In this document: piece after piece, positions 37,082 through 46,697 of the stretch
Layout: each line of letters opens with the position of its first letter
Position numbering within the stretch: position 1 is the stretch's first letter
Made by a program: the position numbers and the translations under genes
Origin: Ectopseudomonas guguanensis
GTDB lineage: Bacteria; Pseudomonadota; Gammaproteobacteria; Pseudomonadales; Pseudomonadaceae
Assembly: GCF_900104265.1 (NCBI RefSeq)
Contig: NZ_FNJJ01000011.1
Coordinates: 1 to 64,000, forward strand
DNA length: 64,000 nucleotides
Direction of reading: 5' to 3'
The notes under the pieces: generated by a model
The model's database searches: none
The model's input: the letters and a program-made list of their open reading frames with translations, nothing else
What the model was told of the DNA's origin: nothing

Positions 37082-38098
37082 CTAAACCATTTCCTCGCCG
37101 CCCTTGCCGCCGAGCACGATCTCGCCGGCCTCGGCCATGCGCCGGGCGATGGTGAGAATTTCCTTCTGCGCCGCTTCCACATCGCTGACACGCACCGGAC
37201 CCTTGGCCTCCAGATCGTCGCGCAACAGCTCGGCAGCACGCTTGGACATGTTCTTGAACACCTTGTCCTTGATCGCATCGTCGGCGCCCTTGAGCGCCAG
37301 CACCAGCACCTCGGAGGAGACTTCGCGCATCAGCGCCTGGATACCGCGGTCGTCCACATCGGCCAGGTTGTCGAAGACGAACATCAGGTCCTCGATCTGC
37401 GTCGACAGGTCTTCGTCCACTTCGCGGATCGAGTCCATCAGCTGGCCTTCCACCGAGCTGTCGAGGAAGTTCATGATGTCCGCCGCACGCTTGACGCCGC
37501 CCATGGTGGCGCGCGTGGTGTTGGCGCTGCCGGAGAACTGCTTCTCGAGGATCTGGTTGAGTTCCTTGAGCGCAGAGGGCTGCACGGTGTTGAGCGAGGA
37601 CACCCGCAGGATGATGTCCAGGCGCACCTTGTGATCGAAATGGCTGAGTACCTCGCCGGCCTGGTCCGGGTCGAGATAGGCGACGACGATGGCCTGAATC
37701 TGCGGGTGTTCGTAGCGAATCACATCGGCAACGGCGCGCGGCTCCATCCACTTCAGGCTGTCCAGACCACTGGTACTGCCACCCAGGAGGATGCGGTCGA
37801 TCAGGTTGCCGGCCTTGTCCTCACCCAGGGCCTGGGTGAGCATCTTGCGAATGTAGCCGTCGGCGCCCACGCCAAGGCTGGTCTGGTCGCCGACGATGTC
37901 GACGAACTCGGCCATCACCTGCTCGACCTGCTCGCGATGAATGTTGCGCATGCCGGCCATGGCGACACCGACGCGCTGCACTTCCTTGGGCCCGAGGTGA
38001 CGCAGCACCTGCGCGGCATCGGTCTCGCCCAGCGAGAGCAGGAGAATCGCGGCCTTGTCGACCTTGGTCAGCTTGGTAGCGGTACGATTGTCACTCAT
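37082..38098 (-). CDS. fliG: Flagellar motor switch protein FliG
   Basis: A 338-residue protein: KVDKAAILLLSLGETDAAQVLRHLGPKEVQRVGVAM N-terminal FliF-binding part, middle domain (MEPRAVADVIRYEHPQIQAIVVAYLDPDQAGEVL) and C-terminal torque helix (MFVFDNLADVDDRGIQALMREV). Start overlaps fliF by eight bases. Confidence 0.96.
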   Translation of the reverse strand: MSDNRTATKLTKVDKAAILLLSLGETDAAQVLRHLGPKEVQRVGVAMAGMRNIHREQVEQVMAEFVDIVGDQTSLGVGADGYIRKMLTQALGEDKAGNLIDRILLGGSTSGLDSLKWMEPRAVADVIRYEHPQIQAIVVAYLDPDQAGEVLSHFDHKVRLDIILRVSSLNTVQPSALKELNQILEKQFSGSANTTRATMGGVKRAADIMNFLDSSVEGQLMDSIREVDEDLSTQIEDLMFVFDNLADVDDRGIQALMREVSSEVLVLALKGADDAIKDKVFKNMSKRAAELLRDDLEAKGPVRVSDVEAAQKEILTIARRMAEAGEIVLGGKGGEEMV

Positions 38099-39875
38099 CG
38101 GCGTTGATCCACTCTTTGACGACCTGGGCTACGCGGCCAGGATCTTCGGCCACCAGGCTCTTGATGGCGTTCAGTTGTGCATCATACCCCTCACTGGGGC
38201 TCGGCAGCAGTATGCTCTGCGGCCCACCGAGGCTGACGCGGTCGTCGGACAGCTCGCCATCCAGGCCGGCCATCTCGCCGAGCTCCACATCGCCGGAACC
38301 GGCCAGTTCCTTGCCCTTGCCGCCACCGGTGATGTTGTTGAGCACCGGACGCAGCACGCCGAATACCAGCACCAGGATGAACAGCACGCCGAGCACCTGC
38401 TTGACGATGTCCCAGAACCAGGGCTGGGTGTAGAACGGAATATCGGGAATTTCCTCACCCAGCGAGGCGGTGAAGGTGGTGTTGATCACGCTGACGCTAT
38501 CGCCACGGCTGGCATCGAAGCCCACCGAGTCCTGCACCAGGCGAGTGAAGCGCGCCAGGTCATCGGCCGTCCACGGCACTCGGGTAGTCTCGCCGGTGGC
38601 CGGATCGACACGCATCTGGTCGTCCACCACCACCGCCACCGACAGGCGACGCAGGCGCCCCTGCTGCTGACGGGTGTAGCTGATGGAGCGGTCCAGCTCG
38701 AAGTTGCGGGTGGACTGCTCGCGCTTGTCCGCCGGGTACGGCGCCAGCATTGGCTGGCCGGTAACCGGGTCCGTGATTTGCTGGCCGTTGGCGTCGACCA
38801 GCGGCTGCCCCGGCGCCACCGGACCAGCCGGCGCAGCGGCACCGGCGGCCTGCTGCGGAGCGGCAGCCGGACCAGGCGGCTGATTGGACAGCGCACCCGG
38901 TACGCCCTGCGGCGGCAGGCTGCTCTGGCGCTGTTCGTTGACCTGCTGCTCGCTGCGCAGCGCCGGCTGATCCGGGTTGAACATCTCGGAGGTGGACTCC
39001 ACCGAGCTGAAGTCCACATCAGCCGAGACTTCCGCCTTGTAGCGGCCGGTGCCCAGCACCGGCTGCAGGATGTTGTGCACGCGCTGGGTGAACAGGGTTT
39101 CCATGCGGCGGGTGTAGTCGAACTGCTTGCCAGCCATGGTCAGCTCGGAGAGCTCCTGCTGATCGGAAAGCAGATTGCCCTTCTGATCGACCACGGTAAC
39201 CTGGCTCTTGTCCAGCTCGGGCACGCTGGTCGCCACCAGATTGACGATGGCCATGACCTGACTCGGCTCCAGCGCACGCCCCGGATAGAGTTCGACCAGA
39301 ACCGAGGCCGACGGCTTGCGCTCGTCACGCACGAAGACCGAAGCCTTGGGCATGGCCAGGTGAACGCGAGCCGCCTTGACGTTATTGAGGCTGGAAACGG
39401 TACGCGCCAGTTCACCTTCGAGGCCGCGGCGGTAACGGGTCGCCTCCATGAACTGGCTGGTGCCGAGCCCCTGTTCGCGGTCGAGGATCTCGAAACCGAC
39501 GCTGTTGTCGGTCGGTGCCACACCGGCAGCGGCCAGGCGCATGCGCGCCCGCGCCAGATCGTCGGCCTTGACCAGCAGTGCGCCGGAGTTGGGTTCGATG
39601 GTGTAGTCGATACCCGAAGCGGTCAGGGTTTCGACCACCTGGGTCGCATCCATACCGTTGAGGCTGCCGTAGAGCGGACGATAATCCGGCTGCTGCGACC
39701 AGAGCACCACGGCAAAACCGATGGCCACGCTGGCCGCCAGACCGACCAGCAGGCCGAGCTGACGCAGCACCGACATCTCGGCGAGGTTTTCCAGGAAGCT
39801 AAGACCCAGCAGGGGCTTCTTCGGCTCGCCCGCTTCGGCCTTGGCCGGTACGTTTGCTACTGCTGCTTCAGCCAT
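38091..39875 (-). CDS. fliF: Flagellar MS-ring protein FliF
   Basis: A 594-residue protein with two membrane helices (about 38-58 and 455-475), ring-building motifs (QPDYRPLYGSLNGMDATQVVETL, GILLVKADDLARARMRLAAAGV-like segment) and a C-terminal FliG-binding tail. Forms the MS ring around the export gate. Follows fliE by ten bases. Confidence 0.96.
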   Translation of the reverse strand: MAEAAVANVPAKAEAGEPKKPLLGLSFLENLAEMSVLRQLGLLVGLAASVAIGFAVVLWSQQPDYRPLYGSLNGMDATQVVETLTASGIDYTIEPNSGALLVKADDLARARMRLAAAGVAPTDNSVGFEILDREQGLGTSQFMEATRYRRGLEGELARTVSSLNNVKAARVHLAMPKASVFVRDERKPSASVLVELYPGRALEPSQVMAIVNLVATSVPELDKSQVTVVDQKGNLLSDQQELSELTMAGKQFDYTRRMETLFTQRVHNILQPVLGTGRYKAEVSADVDFSSVESTSEMFNPDQPALRSEQQVNEQRQSSLPPQGVPGALSNQPPGPAAAPQQAAGAAAPAGPVAPGQPLVDANGQQITDPVTGQPMLAPYPADKREQSTRNFELDRSISYTRQQQGRLRRLSVAVVVDDQMRVDPATGETTRVPWTADDLARFTRLVQDSVGFDASRGDSVSVINTTFTASLGEEIPDIPFYTQPWFWDIVKQVLGVLFILVLVFGVLRPVLNNITGGGKGKELAGSGDVELGEMAGLDGELSDDRVSLGGPQSILLPSPSEGYDAQLNAIKSLVAEDPGRVAQVVKEWINADE

Positions 39876-39885
39876 GAATCAACCC

Positions 39886-40215
39886 TCAGACCGGCATCTG
39901 CATGATGTCTTGATACGCCTGGACCAGCTTGTTACGCACCTGGGTCATGGCTTGGAAGGATACGCTGGCTTTCTGCGAGGCGATCATCACGTCGGTCAGA
40001 TCGACCCCGCTCTGCCCCATCTCGAAGGCAGTGGCGAGCTTGCTGGCAGCCTGCTGGGTCTCGCTGACCTTGTTCACCGCCTGGCCGAGCATTTCCGAGA
40101 AGCTCGGCGCCCCCGGCACTGGCTCGCTGACAGCCGGCTTCTGCCGGGCCATGGCCTCGGCCTGCATGGCTCGCATTTCCAGCATCAAGCGATTGAATTC
40201 GACACCCTGGCTCAT
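39886..40215 (-). CDS. fliE: Flagellar hook-basal body junction protein FliE
   Basis: A 109-residue protein; [22 protein letters not shown] start has GTGGAGG in front, and the C-terminal [29 protein letters not shown] is the family hallmark. Adapter between MS ring and rod. First gene of the fliEFGHIJ operon. Confidence 0.95.
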   Translation of the reverse strand: MSQGVEFNRLMLEMRAMQAEAMARQKPAVSEPVPGAPSFSEMLGQAVNKVSETQQAASKLATAFEMGQSGVDLTDVMIASQKASVSFQAMTQVRNKLVQAYQDIMQMPV

Positions 40216-40267
40216 GACTTCCTCCACTGCCCGCTTTTTGACGCTAGCGGCGCTATGCAGGGGTATT

Positions 40268-40283
40268 AGCAACAAGGGTGCCA
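40268..40283 (-). promoter_or_regulatory. Sigma-54 promoter of the fliE operon
   Basis: Minus-strand TGGCACCCTTGTTGCT is a perfect TGGCAC-N5-TTGCT consensus, located about 55 bases before the fliE ATG. In P. aeruginosa this operon depends on FleR and RpoN. Confidence 0.9.
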
Positions 40284-40346
40284 AAAGAGCGGCTACAGGC
40301 GGCTTATGGGAATCAGACCGAGGACAAGCAGATAAAGGGGATAACG

Positions 40347-40825
40347 ACCGTCATCCCCGCGAAGGCGGGGACCCAGCAGCAAGAGACGAATCACCAATAA
40401 TCACCGGCCAGAGATCCTGCCAATGCGGGTTTCGCTCCTCGATCAGACGCAGCTTCCAGGCACGATTCCATTTCTTGATCGCCTTCTCCCGGGCTATCGC
40501 GTCACTCATACTTCCATGCTGCTCGTACCACACCAGCAACTTCACGCCATAGCGGCGCGTAAAGCCCTCAAGCGATCCCTCTCTATGCTGCCAGATACGC
40601 TGCAGCAAATCCGCGGTAACTCCGACGTAGAGCGTGCCATTACGCTGGCTGGCCATAATGTAAACGGCTGGTTGTTTGATGCTGCAGTCCTTTGCAGATT
40701 GTGCCCTGCGTGAGCAAGGAAACCTATTCAACGGTCGATTCAAGCCCGAACGACAAATAATCGCTCAATAAGCCAGGACAACCTGAGCGCCGCCGCTGGT
40801 TCCCCGCCTTCGCGGGGATGACGGT
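40347..40825. mobile_element. GIY-YIG gene flanked by 30-base inverted repeats
   Basis: Arms at 40347-40376 and 40796-40825 (core ACCGTCATCCCCGCGAAGG) are inverted repeats matching at 29 of 30 bases, and each arm is itself a palindrome (CCCCGC-gaag-GCGGGG). They enclose the GIY-YIG ORF exactly, like a small transposable unit of 479 bases. It sits in the fliE-fleR gap, upstream of the fliE promoter. A third, diverged palindrome lies at 40845-40868. Confidence 0.65.
40351..40743 (-). CDS. GIY-YIG endonuclease-domain protein
   Basis: A small single-domain GIY-YIG nuclease-like protein: VYIMASQRNGTLYVGVTADLLQRIWQHREGSLEGFTRRYGVKLLVWYE with downstream EKAIKKWNRAWKLRLIEERNP is the UPF0213-like core. 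The C-terminal AGSPPSRG and the stop codon are encoded by the left inverted-repeat arm. The usual MKQPAVYI start reads ATC-AAA-CAA, eight bases after AAAGGA, so the initiator appears lost; the only in-frame upstream candidate is a TTG at 40743. It may be weakly expressed or a degenerate gene. Function unknown; no link to flagella. Confidence 0.6.
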   Translation of the reverse strand: MNRPLNRFPCSRRAQSAKDCSIKQPAVYIMASQRNGTLYVGVTADLLQRIWQHREGSLEGFTRRYGVKLLVWYEQHGSMSDAIAREKAIKKWNRAWKLRLIEERNPHWQDLWPVIIGDSSLAAGSPPSRG

Positions 40826-40906
40826 GATAGAAAACCCGAGGCTACTCCCGCGAACGCGGGGATTCCACCCTATCAGCCGCAGGTCCTACTTACCCAGGTC
40901 GGCAAA

Positions 40907-42322
40907 CTAACTGGCGTAGAGATACGCCTCGACATCCATGCCGGCATCACGCATCTGCGCCAGCTTGTAGCGCAGGGTGCGCGGGCTGATGCCCAGGCGC
41001 TCGGCGGCCTCCTTGCGGCGACCACGCTCGGCGCGCAGGGTGTCGATGATCACCTGAAACTCGCGACGGCGAAGATCCTCGCCCAGCGCACCGGCATCGA
41101 CCGCACCCGGCGACTCCAGCGGTTGCGCCATTGGCGGCGCAACGCTCGGTACCACGGCCAGGCGCGGTGCCGCACCTTGCACCGATTGGCCGACAGGCGC
41201 ATGCAGGCACAGGTCCTGCGCCTGAATCACTCCGCCCTGCTGCAGAATCAATGCGCGCTGGATGGCGTTATCCAGCTCGCGCACGTTACCCGGCCACTGA
41301 TGCTGTACCAGGCTCTGCGCAGCCGACTCGGACAAACGCACCGGCGCCTGATTCATTTTTTTGACGTGCTTGGCCAGCAGTCGCTCAGCCAGCGGCAGGA
41401 TGTCGGCAGGTCGTTCGCGCAGCGGCCGCCAGGCCAGCGGGAAAACCGACAGACGATAGTAGAGGTCCTCGCGGAAACGTCCGGCCGCCACTTCGCTGGC
41501 CAGGTCACGGTTGCTGGTGGCCAGCACGCGGATGTCCAGGTTGATCGGCTTGCGCGCCCCTACGCGCTCCACCTCGCGCTCCTGCAGCACACGCAGCAGC
41601 TTGGCCTGCAGGCCCAGCGGCATTTCGGAAATCTCGTCGAGCAAAATAGTGCCGCCATCGGCCAGCTCGAACTTGCCCGGCTGCGCGGTGACCGCACCGG
41701 TGAAGGCACCCTTCTCATGACCGAACAAGGTGGCCTCGAGCATGTTGTCGGGAATCGCCGCGCAGTTGATGGCGATGAAAGGCCCCGAGGCACGTGGCGA
41801 CTGCTGGTGGATGTAGCGCGCCAACACCTCCTTGCCGGTACCGGACTCACCGGTGATCATCACCGTCGAATCGCTCTGCGCCACGCGCGACGCCAACTCC
41901 AGCAGTTGTACGCTGGCCGGCTCGAGCGCTACCGGACCGTCACGATCCCCCGTTGTCAGCTTGCCAAGGGCATGCCTGGCCACCAGTTCCAGCAGCGTGC
42001 GCGGCTCGAACGGCTTGACCAGATAATCGGCCGCCCCCTGGCGAATGGCATCCACCGCCCTTTCCACCGCGCCGAAGGCCGTCATCAGCAGCACCGGCAA
42101 TTGCGGGTAACGGCTGCGAATCTGCGCCAGCAGCTGGTGCCCGTCCATGCCCGGCATGTTGACGTCACTGACCACCAGCCCGAACGGCTCTTCGGTCAAG
42201 GCAAGCAATGCCGCCTCGGCACAATCGACCGCCCGATAATCATGCCCCCCCAGGCACAGGGTATCGGCCAGGGCTTCGCGCAGCGCGCGATCGTCTTCGA
42301 CCAGCAGGACTTTGGTAGCCAT
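40907..42322 (-). CDS. fleR: Two-component sigma-54 response regulator FleR
   Basis: A 471-residue NtrC-family regulator: receiver ([27 protein letters not shown]), AAA+ domain with Walker [22 protein letters not shown] sigma-54 contact loop, and HTH FIS-like end ([22 protein letters not shown]). Activates class III flagellar genes such as fliE, fliL and fliD operons. Four bases downstream of fleS. Confidence 0.95.
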   Translation of the reverse strand: MATKVLLVEDDRALREALADTLCLGGHDYRAVDCAEAALLALTEEPFGLVVSDVNMPGMDGHQLLAQIRSRYPQLPVLLMTAFGAVERAVDAIRQGAADYLVKPFEPRTLLELVARHALGKLTTGDRDGPVALEPASVQLLELASRVAQSDSTVMITGESGTGKEVLARYIHQQSPRASGPFIAINCAAIPDNMLEATLFGHEKGAFTGAVTAQPGKFELADGGTILLDEISEMPLGLQAKLLRVLQEREVERVGARKPINLDIRVLATSNRDLASEVAAGRFREDLYYRLSVFPLAWRPLRERPADILPLAERLLAKHVKKMNQAPVRLSESAAQSLVQHQWPGNVRELDNAIQRALILQQGGVIQAQDLCLHAPVGQSVQGAAPRLAVVPSVAPPMAQPLESPGAVDAGALGEDLRRREFQVIIDTLRAERGRRKEAAERLGISPRTLRYKLAQMRDAGMDVEAYLYAS

Positions 42323-42325
42323 GGA

Positions 42326-43540
42326 TTACTCCTGATTCGAGTGAGTCGCCGCGTCTTGCAGCGGCAGAGAAACGATGGCGCAGGTACCACGACCCGCGCG
42401 TGATTGCAGCAGCAGCTGGCCCTGGTGGGCACGCGCCACCGCCTTGACCACCGCCAGGCCCAGGCCGGTTCCGGTGGTCTTGGTGGTAAAGAAGGGTTCG
42501 CCCAGGCGCGCCAGGGTGTCCTTGCTCATACCCGGCCCGTTGTCGCTGACGCACAGGCGCAGCTGGCTGTCGCGGCGATACAGATGAATCTTCAGACGCG
42601 CATCGCGGCCGGCCGCCTGGATGGCGTTGTCGATCAGGTTGAGCACGGTGCCGACCAGCGTGTCGCGATTGCACAGCAACTCGCCCTCGCGCACGTCGCA
42701 CTGCCAGCGCACGGCCATGTCGCCGACATGGGCATCGGCAGCGGCGCGCAATGCGTCGAACAGGGTCAGCGGCGACAGGCGATCCGGCAGCGGCAGTTCG
42801 CCGCGAGCGAAGATCAGCATGTCGCGCACCTGGTTCTCCAGTTCGTGCAAGCGCTCCTTCAAGCGCCCGGCAAAACGCTGCTGCTGCTCGGCCGGCAGGA
42901 CCTGCTCATTGAGGTGACTGGCGTAGAGCAATGCAGCGGACAGCGGCGTGCGAATCTGATGCGCGAGGGAGGCGACCATTCGCCCCAGTGCGGAAAGACG
43001 TTCGTGACGAGACAGCTGATCCTGCAGGCGACGGGTTTCCGTCAGGTCGGTCAGAAGCACGAGCTGCCCGGGCTCGCCATGCAGGGAACGGGTGGCGATG
43101 GATAGACGACGGCCGTCGCGCATGGAAATTTCGTGACCATCGTCCTCGCGCGGGGCGAAGTTGCGAGCAATCACCTGGCGCCAGAGCATGCCAACCAGCG
43201 GCTGGCCGAGCAAGGCGCGCGCCACCGGGTTGGCCTCGCGCACCACGCCCTGACCGTCGATGACGATCACCCCGCCAGGCAGCAGATCCAGCAGGCTTTG
43301 CAGGCGATGCGCCAGGCGCTCCTTTTCGGCCAGCTCCTGCATGCGCTGAGCGCTGACGAGTGCCAGCTGCCCCTTCAGCTCATTGACCCGCGCCTCGAGC
43401 AGGCTGTACGACTCGCTGAGCTGATTGGACATCTGATTGAACAGGGCAAAGGCCTGCTCCAGTCCTGCGCGGCTGGCTTGTTCGAGCGGCGCGGGAAGGC
43501 TCGGCTCGGCTGACTCGGTAGGACGAAGGTTGGCTTCCAT
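42326..43540 (-). CDS. fleS: Flagellar sensor kinase FleS
   Basis: A 404-residue soluble kinase without membrane segments: coiled-coil and PAS region (LPGGVIVIDGQGVVREANPVARALLGQPLVG), H box RLSALGRMVASLAHQIRTPLSAAL and ATPase (LNLIDNAIQAA, VSDNGPGM, GTGLGLAVVKAV). It partners FleR. Confidence 0.94.
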   Translation of the reverse strand: MEANLRPTESAEPSLPAPLEQASRAGLEQAFALFNQMSNQLSESYSLLEARVNELKGQLALVSAQRMQELAEKERLAHRLQSLLDLLPGGVIVIDGQGVVREANPVARALLGQPLVGMLWRQVIARNFAPREDDGHEISMRDGRRLSIATRSLHGEPGQLVLLTDLTETRRLQDQLSRHERLSALGRMVASLAHQIRTPLSAALLYASHLNEQVLPAEQQQRFAGRLKERLHELENQVRDMLIFARGELPLPDRLSPLTLFDALRAAADAHVGDMAVRWQCDVREGELLCNRDTLVGTVLNLIDNAIQAAGRDARLKIHLYRRDSQLRLCVSDNGPGMSKDTLARLGEPFFTTKTTGTGLGLAVVKAVARAHQGQLLLQSRAGRGTCAIVSLPLQDAATHSNQE

Positions 43541-43593
43541 CGGCTTCTCTCGTACGACGCACCGTCAGAAGACGGTCGGATACGAGAGCCTTA

Positions 43594-43607
43594 GCAATCC
43601 CCGTGCC
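43594..43607 (-). promoter_or_regulatory. Sigma-54 promoter of fleSR
   Basis: Minus strand GGCACGGGGATTGC (within AGGCACGGGGATTGCTAA) is the GGCAC-N5-TTGC consensus with GG-N10-GC spacing, 54-67 bases upstream of the fleS ATG. A small inverted repeat ACCGTC-agaa-GACGGT (43561-43576) lies in the leader. FleQ activates fleSR in P. aeruginosa. Confidence 0.85.
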
Positions 43608-43648
43608 TACTTTTTTATCCTTGTTTATCAATGACTTGAAAAAACAAA

Positions 43649-43674
43649 GCCGGAGCTTGCGTCAAAGCTCCGGC
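43649..43674 (-). terminator. Rho-independent terminator of fleQ
   Basis: A 10-bp perfect stem (GCCGGAGCTT / AAGCTCCGGC) with a six-base loop is followed on the minus strand by TTTGTTTTTTC. It lies 92 bases past the fleQ stop. Confidence 0.85.
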
Positions 43675-43765
43675 TCTTGGGTCAGCAATCACTAGCAGGG
43701 GGCGCCATGCGCACCAGCAGTACAGGAGCATGACTTGTAAAGCTGCACGGCCGCCCCCAGACCAG

Positions 43766-45241
<1,476 letters not shown>

Positions 45242-45315
45242 CTTGTGCTTGTCTGACTCGAGGAGTGAGGGGAAGGATGCGCCAGATCTTTAGCGCGCAC
45301 CGGCAATTAGCCACT

Positions 45316-45344
45316 AGTAAAGTCAAAAAATTGAAGTCAGTCAA
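45316..45344 (-). promoter_or_regulatory. Candidate sigma-70 promoter of fleQ
   Basis: Minus strand TTGACT (45344-45339), 17-base spacer, TTTACT (45321-45316), about 75 bases before the fleQ ATG. The AT-rich region contrasts with neighbours. FleQ is sigma-70 dependent in P. aeruginosa. Confidence 0.5.
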
Positions 45345-45498
45345 ATTTATGACGTAACTTTTTTGCCCGCCAAGCGCCTTGGCTGGGTAGCGCCTTGCAA
45401 AGCCAGGTCGCGCCCATCGCTGAAAACAGGAAATGGCAGATCGTGGAGAGAGGCGACCGAGCCCAACCTGCTGGCTAAACTCGGCGAACACGCGGCAA

Positions 45499-45792
45499 TC
45501 AACCGAAAAGCTGATAAACCTTGGCGCCCTGGCGGGATTGGTTGAGCTGCACCAGCTCACTGGCCAGACGCTGCTGCTCGGTCTGACAGACGGTTACCAG
45601 TTCGCGGTACAGGGCCAGGAGATTTTCCAGACCGCTGCGCAGGTCCTCTTCGTCACGGCTGTCGACCATGGCCGCTTCGACTGCCAGACGGCATTGCAGG
45701 TCGAGCTCGCCGATCGCGGCCCAATCCTGCTTGGCCAGCGCATCACGCATGGCCGACCCTGTGGCTTCCAAACGCTGGACGGATGAACTCAT
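45499..45792 (-). CDS. fliT: FliT-like flagellar chaperone (FleP)
   Basis: A 97-residue helical protein MSSSVQRLEATGSAMRDALAKQDWAAIGELDLQCR..., with GAAGGAG eight bases before the ATG. Size, helices and its location between fliS and fleQ match the FliT-type chaperones and FleP of Pseudomonas. FliT family chaperones bind FliD. Confidence 0.75.
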   Translation of the reverse strand: MSSSVQRLEATGSAMRDALAKQDWAAIGELDLQCRLAVEAAMVDSRDEEDLRSGLENLLALYRELVTVCQTEQQRLASELVQLNQSRQGAKVYQLFG

Positions 45793-45817
45793 TCGCTTCT
45801 CCTTCGATGCCCGCCCA

Positions 45818-46198
45818 TCACTGGGCGATGGCATCCCAACCCTGCTTGACGTTACGCAGCAATACCGACACTTCCTCGAGAAGCTCCGGTTCGTTGCTGA
45901 CATTGGCTTCGGTCAAACGGGCAATCATGTACTCGTACAGGCTATCGAGGTTGCCGGCCAGCTCGCCGCCCTGCTGATGGTCGAGACTCTCGCGCAGTCC
46001 CGCCACGATGGCAATGCTCTTGCCGATCAACTCCCCTTTCAGCGCCGTCTGCCCACGCTCCATGGCACCTCGCGCCTGAGCGATGCGCGACAACCCACCC
46101 TCCATCAACATCTGAATCAGTCGATGCGGGCTGGCCTCTGCGGCCTGCGCCTGGTTGTTGACGGTCTGATACTGCTTGAGGGCCGCCATTGCGTTCAT
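45818..46198 (-). CDS. fliS: Flagellin export chaperone FliS
   Basis: A 126-residue helical protein; MNAMAALKQYQTVNNQAQAAEASPHRLIQMLMEGGLSRIAQARGAME and LDSLYEYMIARLTEANVSNEP are FliS hallmarks. Caps flagellin before export. Start at 46198 by family alignment. Confidence 0.9.
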   Translation of the reverse strand: MNAMAALKQYQTVNNQAQAAEASPHRLIQMLMEGGLSRIAQARGAMERGQTALKGELIGKSIAIVAGLRESLDHQQGGELAGNLDSLYEYMIARLTEANVSNEPELLEEVSVLLRNVKQGWDAIAQ

Positions 46199-46301
46199 AG
46201 TCGCTCTCGCTCTACCGGTGGGCTGATACTCCAGGTATCGGCCCTGTGGCACAAAGCTTTAGCGTTTTTGTCGCTGAAAACGGCCAGCCAACAGCGAGCG
46301 A

Positions 46302-46694
46302 TCAACCGGCAGGCGCCGGCTCGACCTCCGGCCCGATCGCATCCCAGGCGCTCTTGATATCGCCGAGCAGCGCTTGAACTTCGTCCAGCGTGCGCGGCGT
46401 ATCGTCCAGCGCGACACCTGCCAGACGGCGGGTCATGTAATCGTAAAGTGCATCCAGATTCTCGGCGATTTCGCCACCCAGCTCCTTGTCCAGGGCAGCC
46501 TGTAGCACGCCAAGGATGGTGATGGTGCTACCCACCGCCATGCCACGAATCTCGGTATCGCCCTCGGCCTGCGCATGCTTGGCCAGCATCACGCGCTGCA
46601 GCGCGCCTTCGAGCAGGAGCTGCACGGTGCGATAGGGAGAAACCTCCTGGCTGGTCTTGACCTGCTTGTAGGCATCGATGGGGTTCTTGCTCAT
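46302..46694 (-). CDS. Second FliS-like export chaperone
   Basis: A 130-residue FliS-family protein: [35 protein letters not shown] and [22 protein letters not shown]. Divergent from the adjacent fliS, it follows fliD by three bases. Two tandem FliS copies parallel the fliS/fliS' pair of P. aeruginosa. Confidence 0.85.
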   Translation of the reverse strand: MSKNPIDAYKQVKTSQEVSPYRTVQLLLEGALQRVMLAKHAQAEGDTEIRGMAVGSTITILGVLQAALDKELGGEIAENLDALYDYMTRRLAGVALDDTPRTLDEVQALLGDIKSAWDAIGPEVEPAPAG

Positions 46695-46697
46695 GAC

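Noticed and set aside
40347..40868. Three GCGGGG-type palindromes as a possible CRISPR
   Set aside because: Two are in opposite orientation and flank a gene; spacing and number do not fit.
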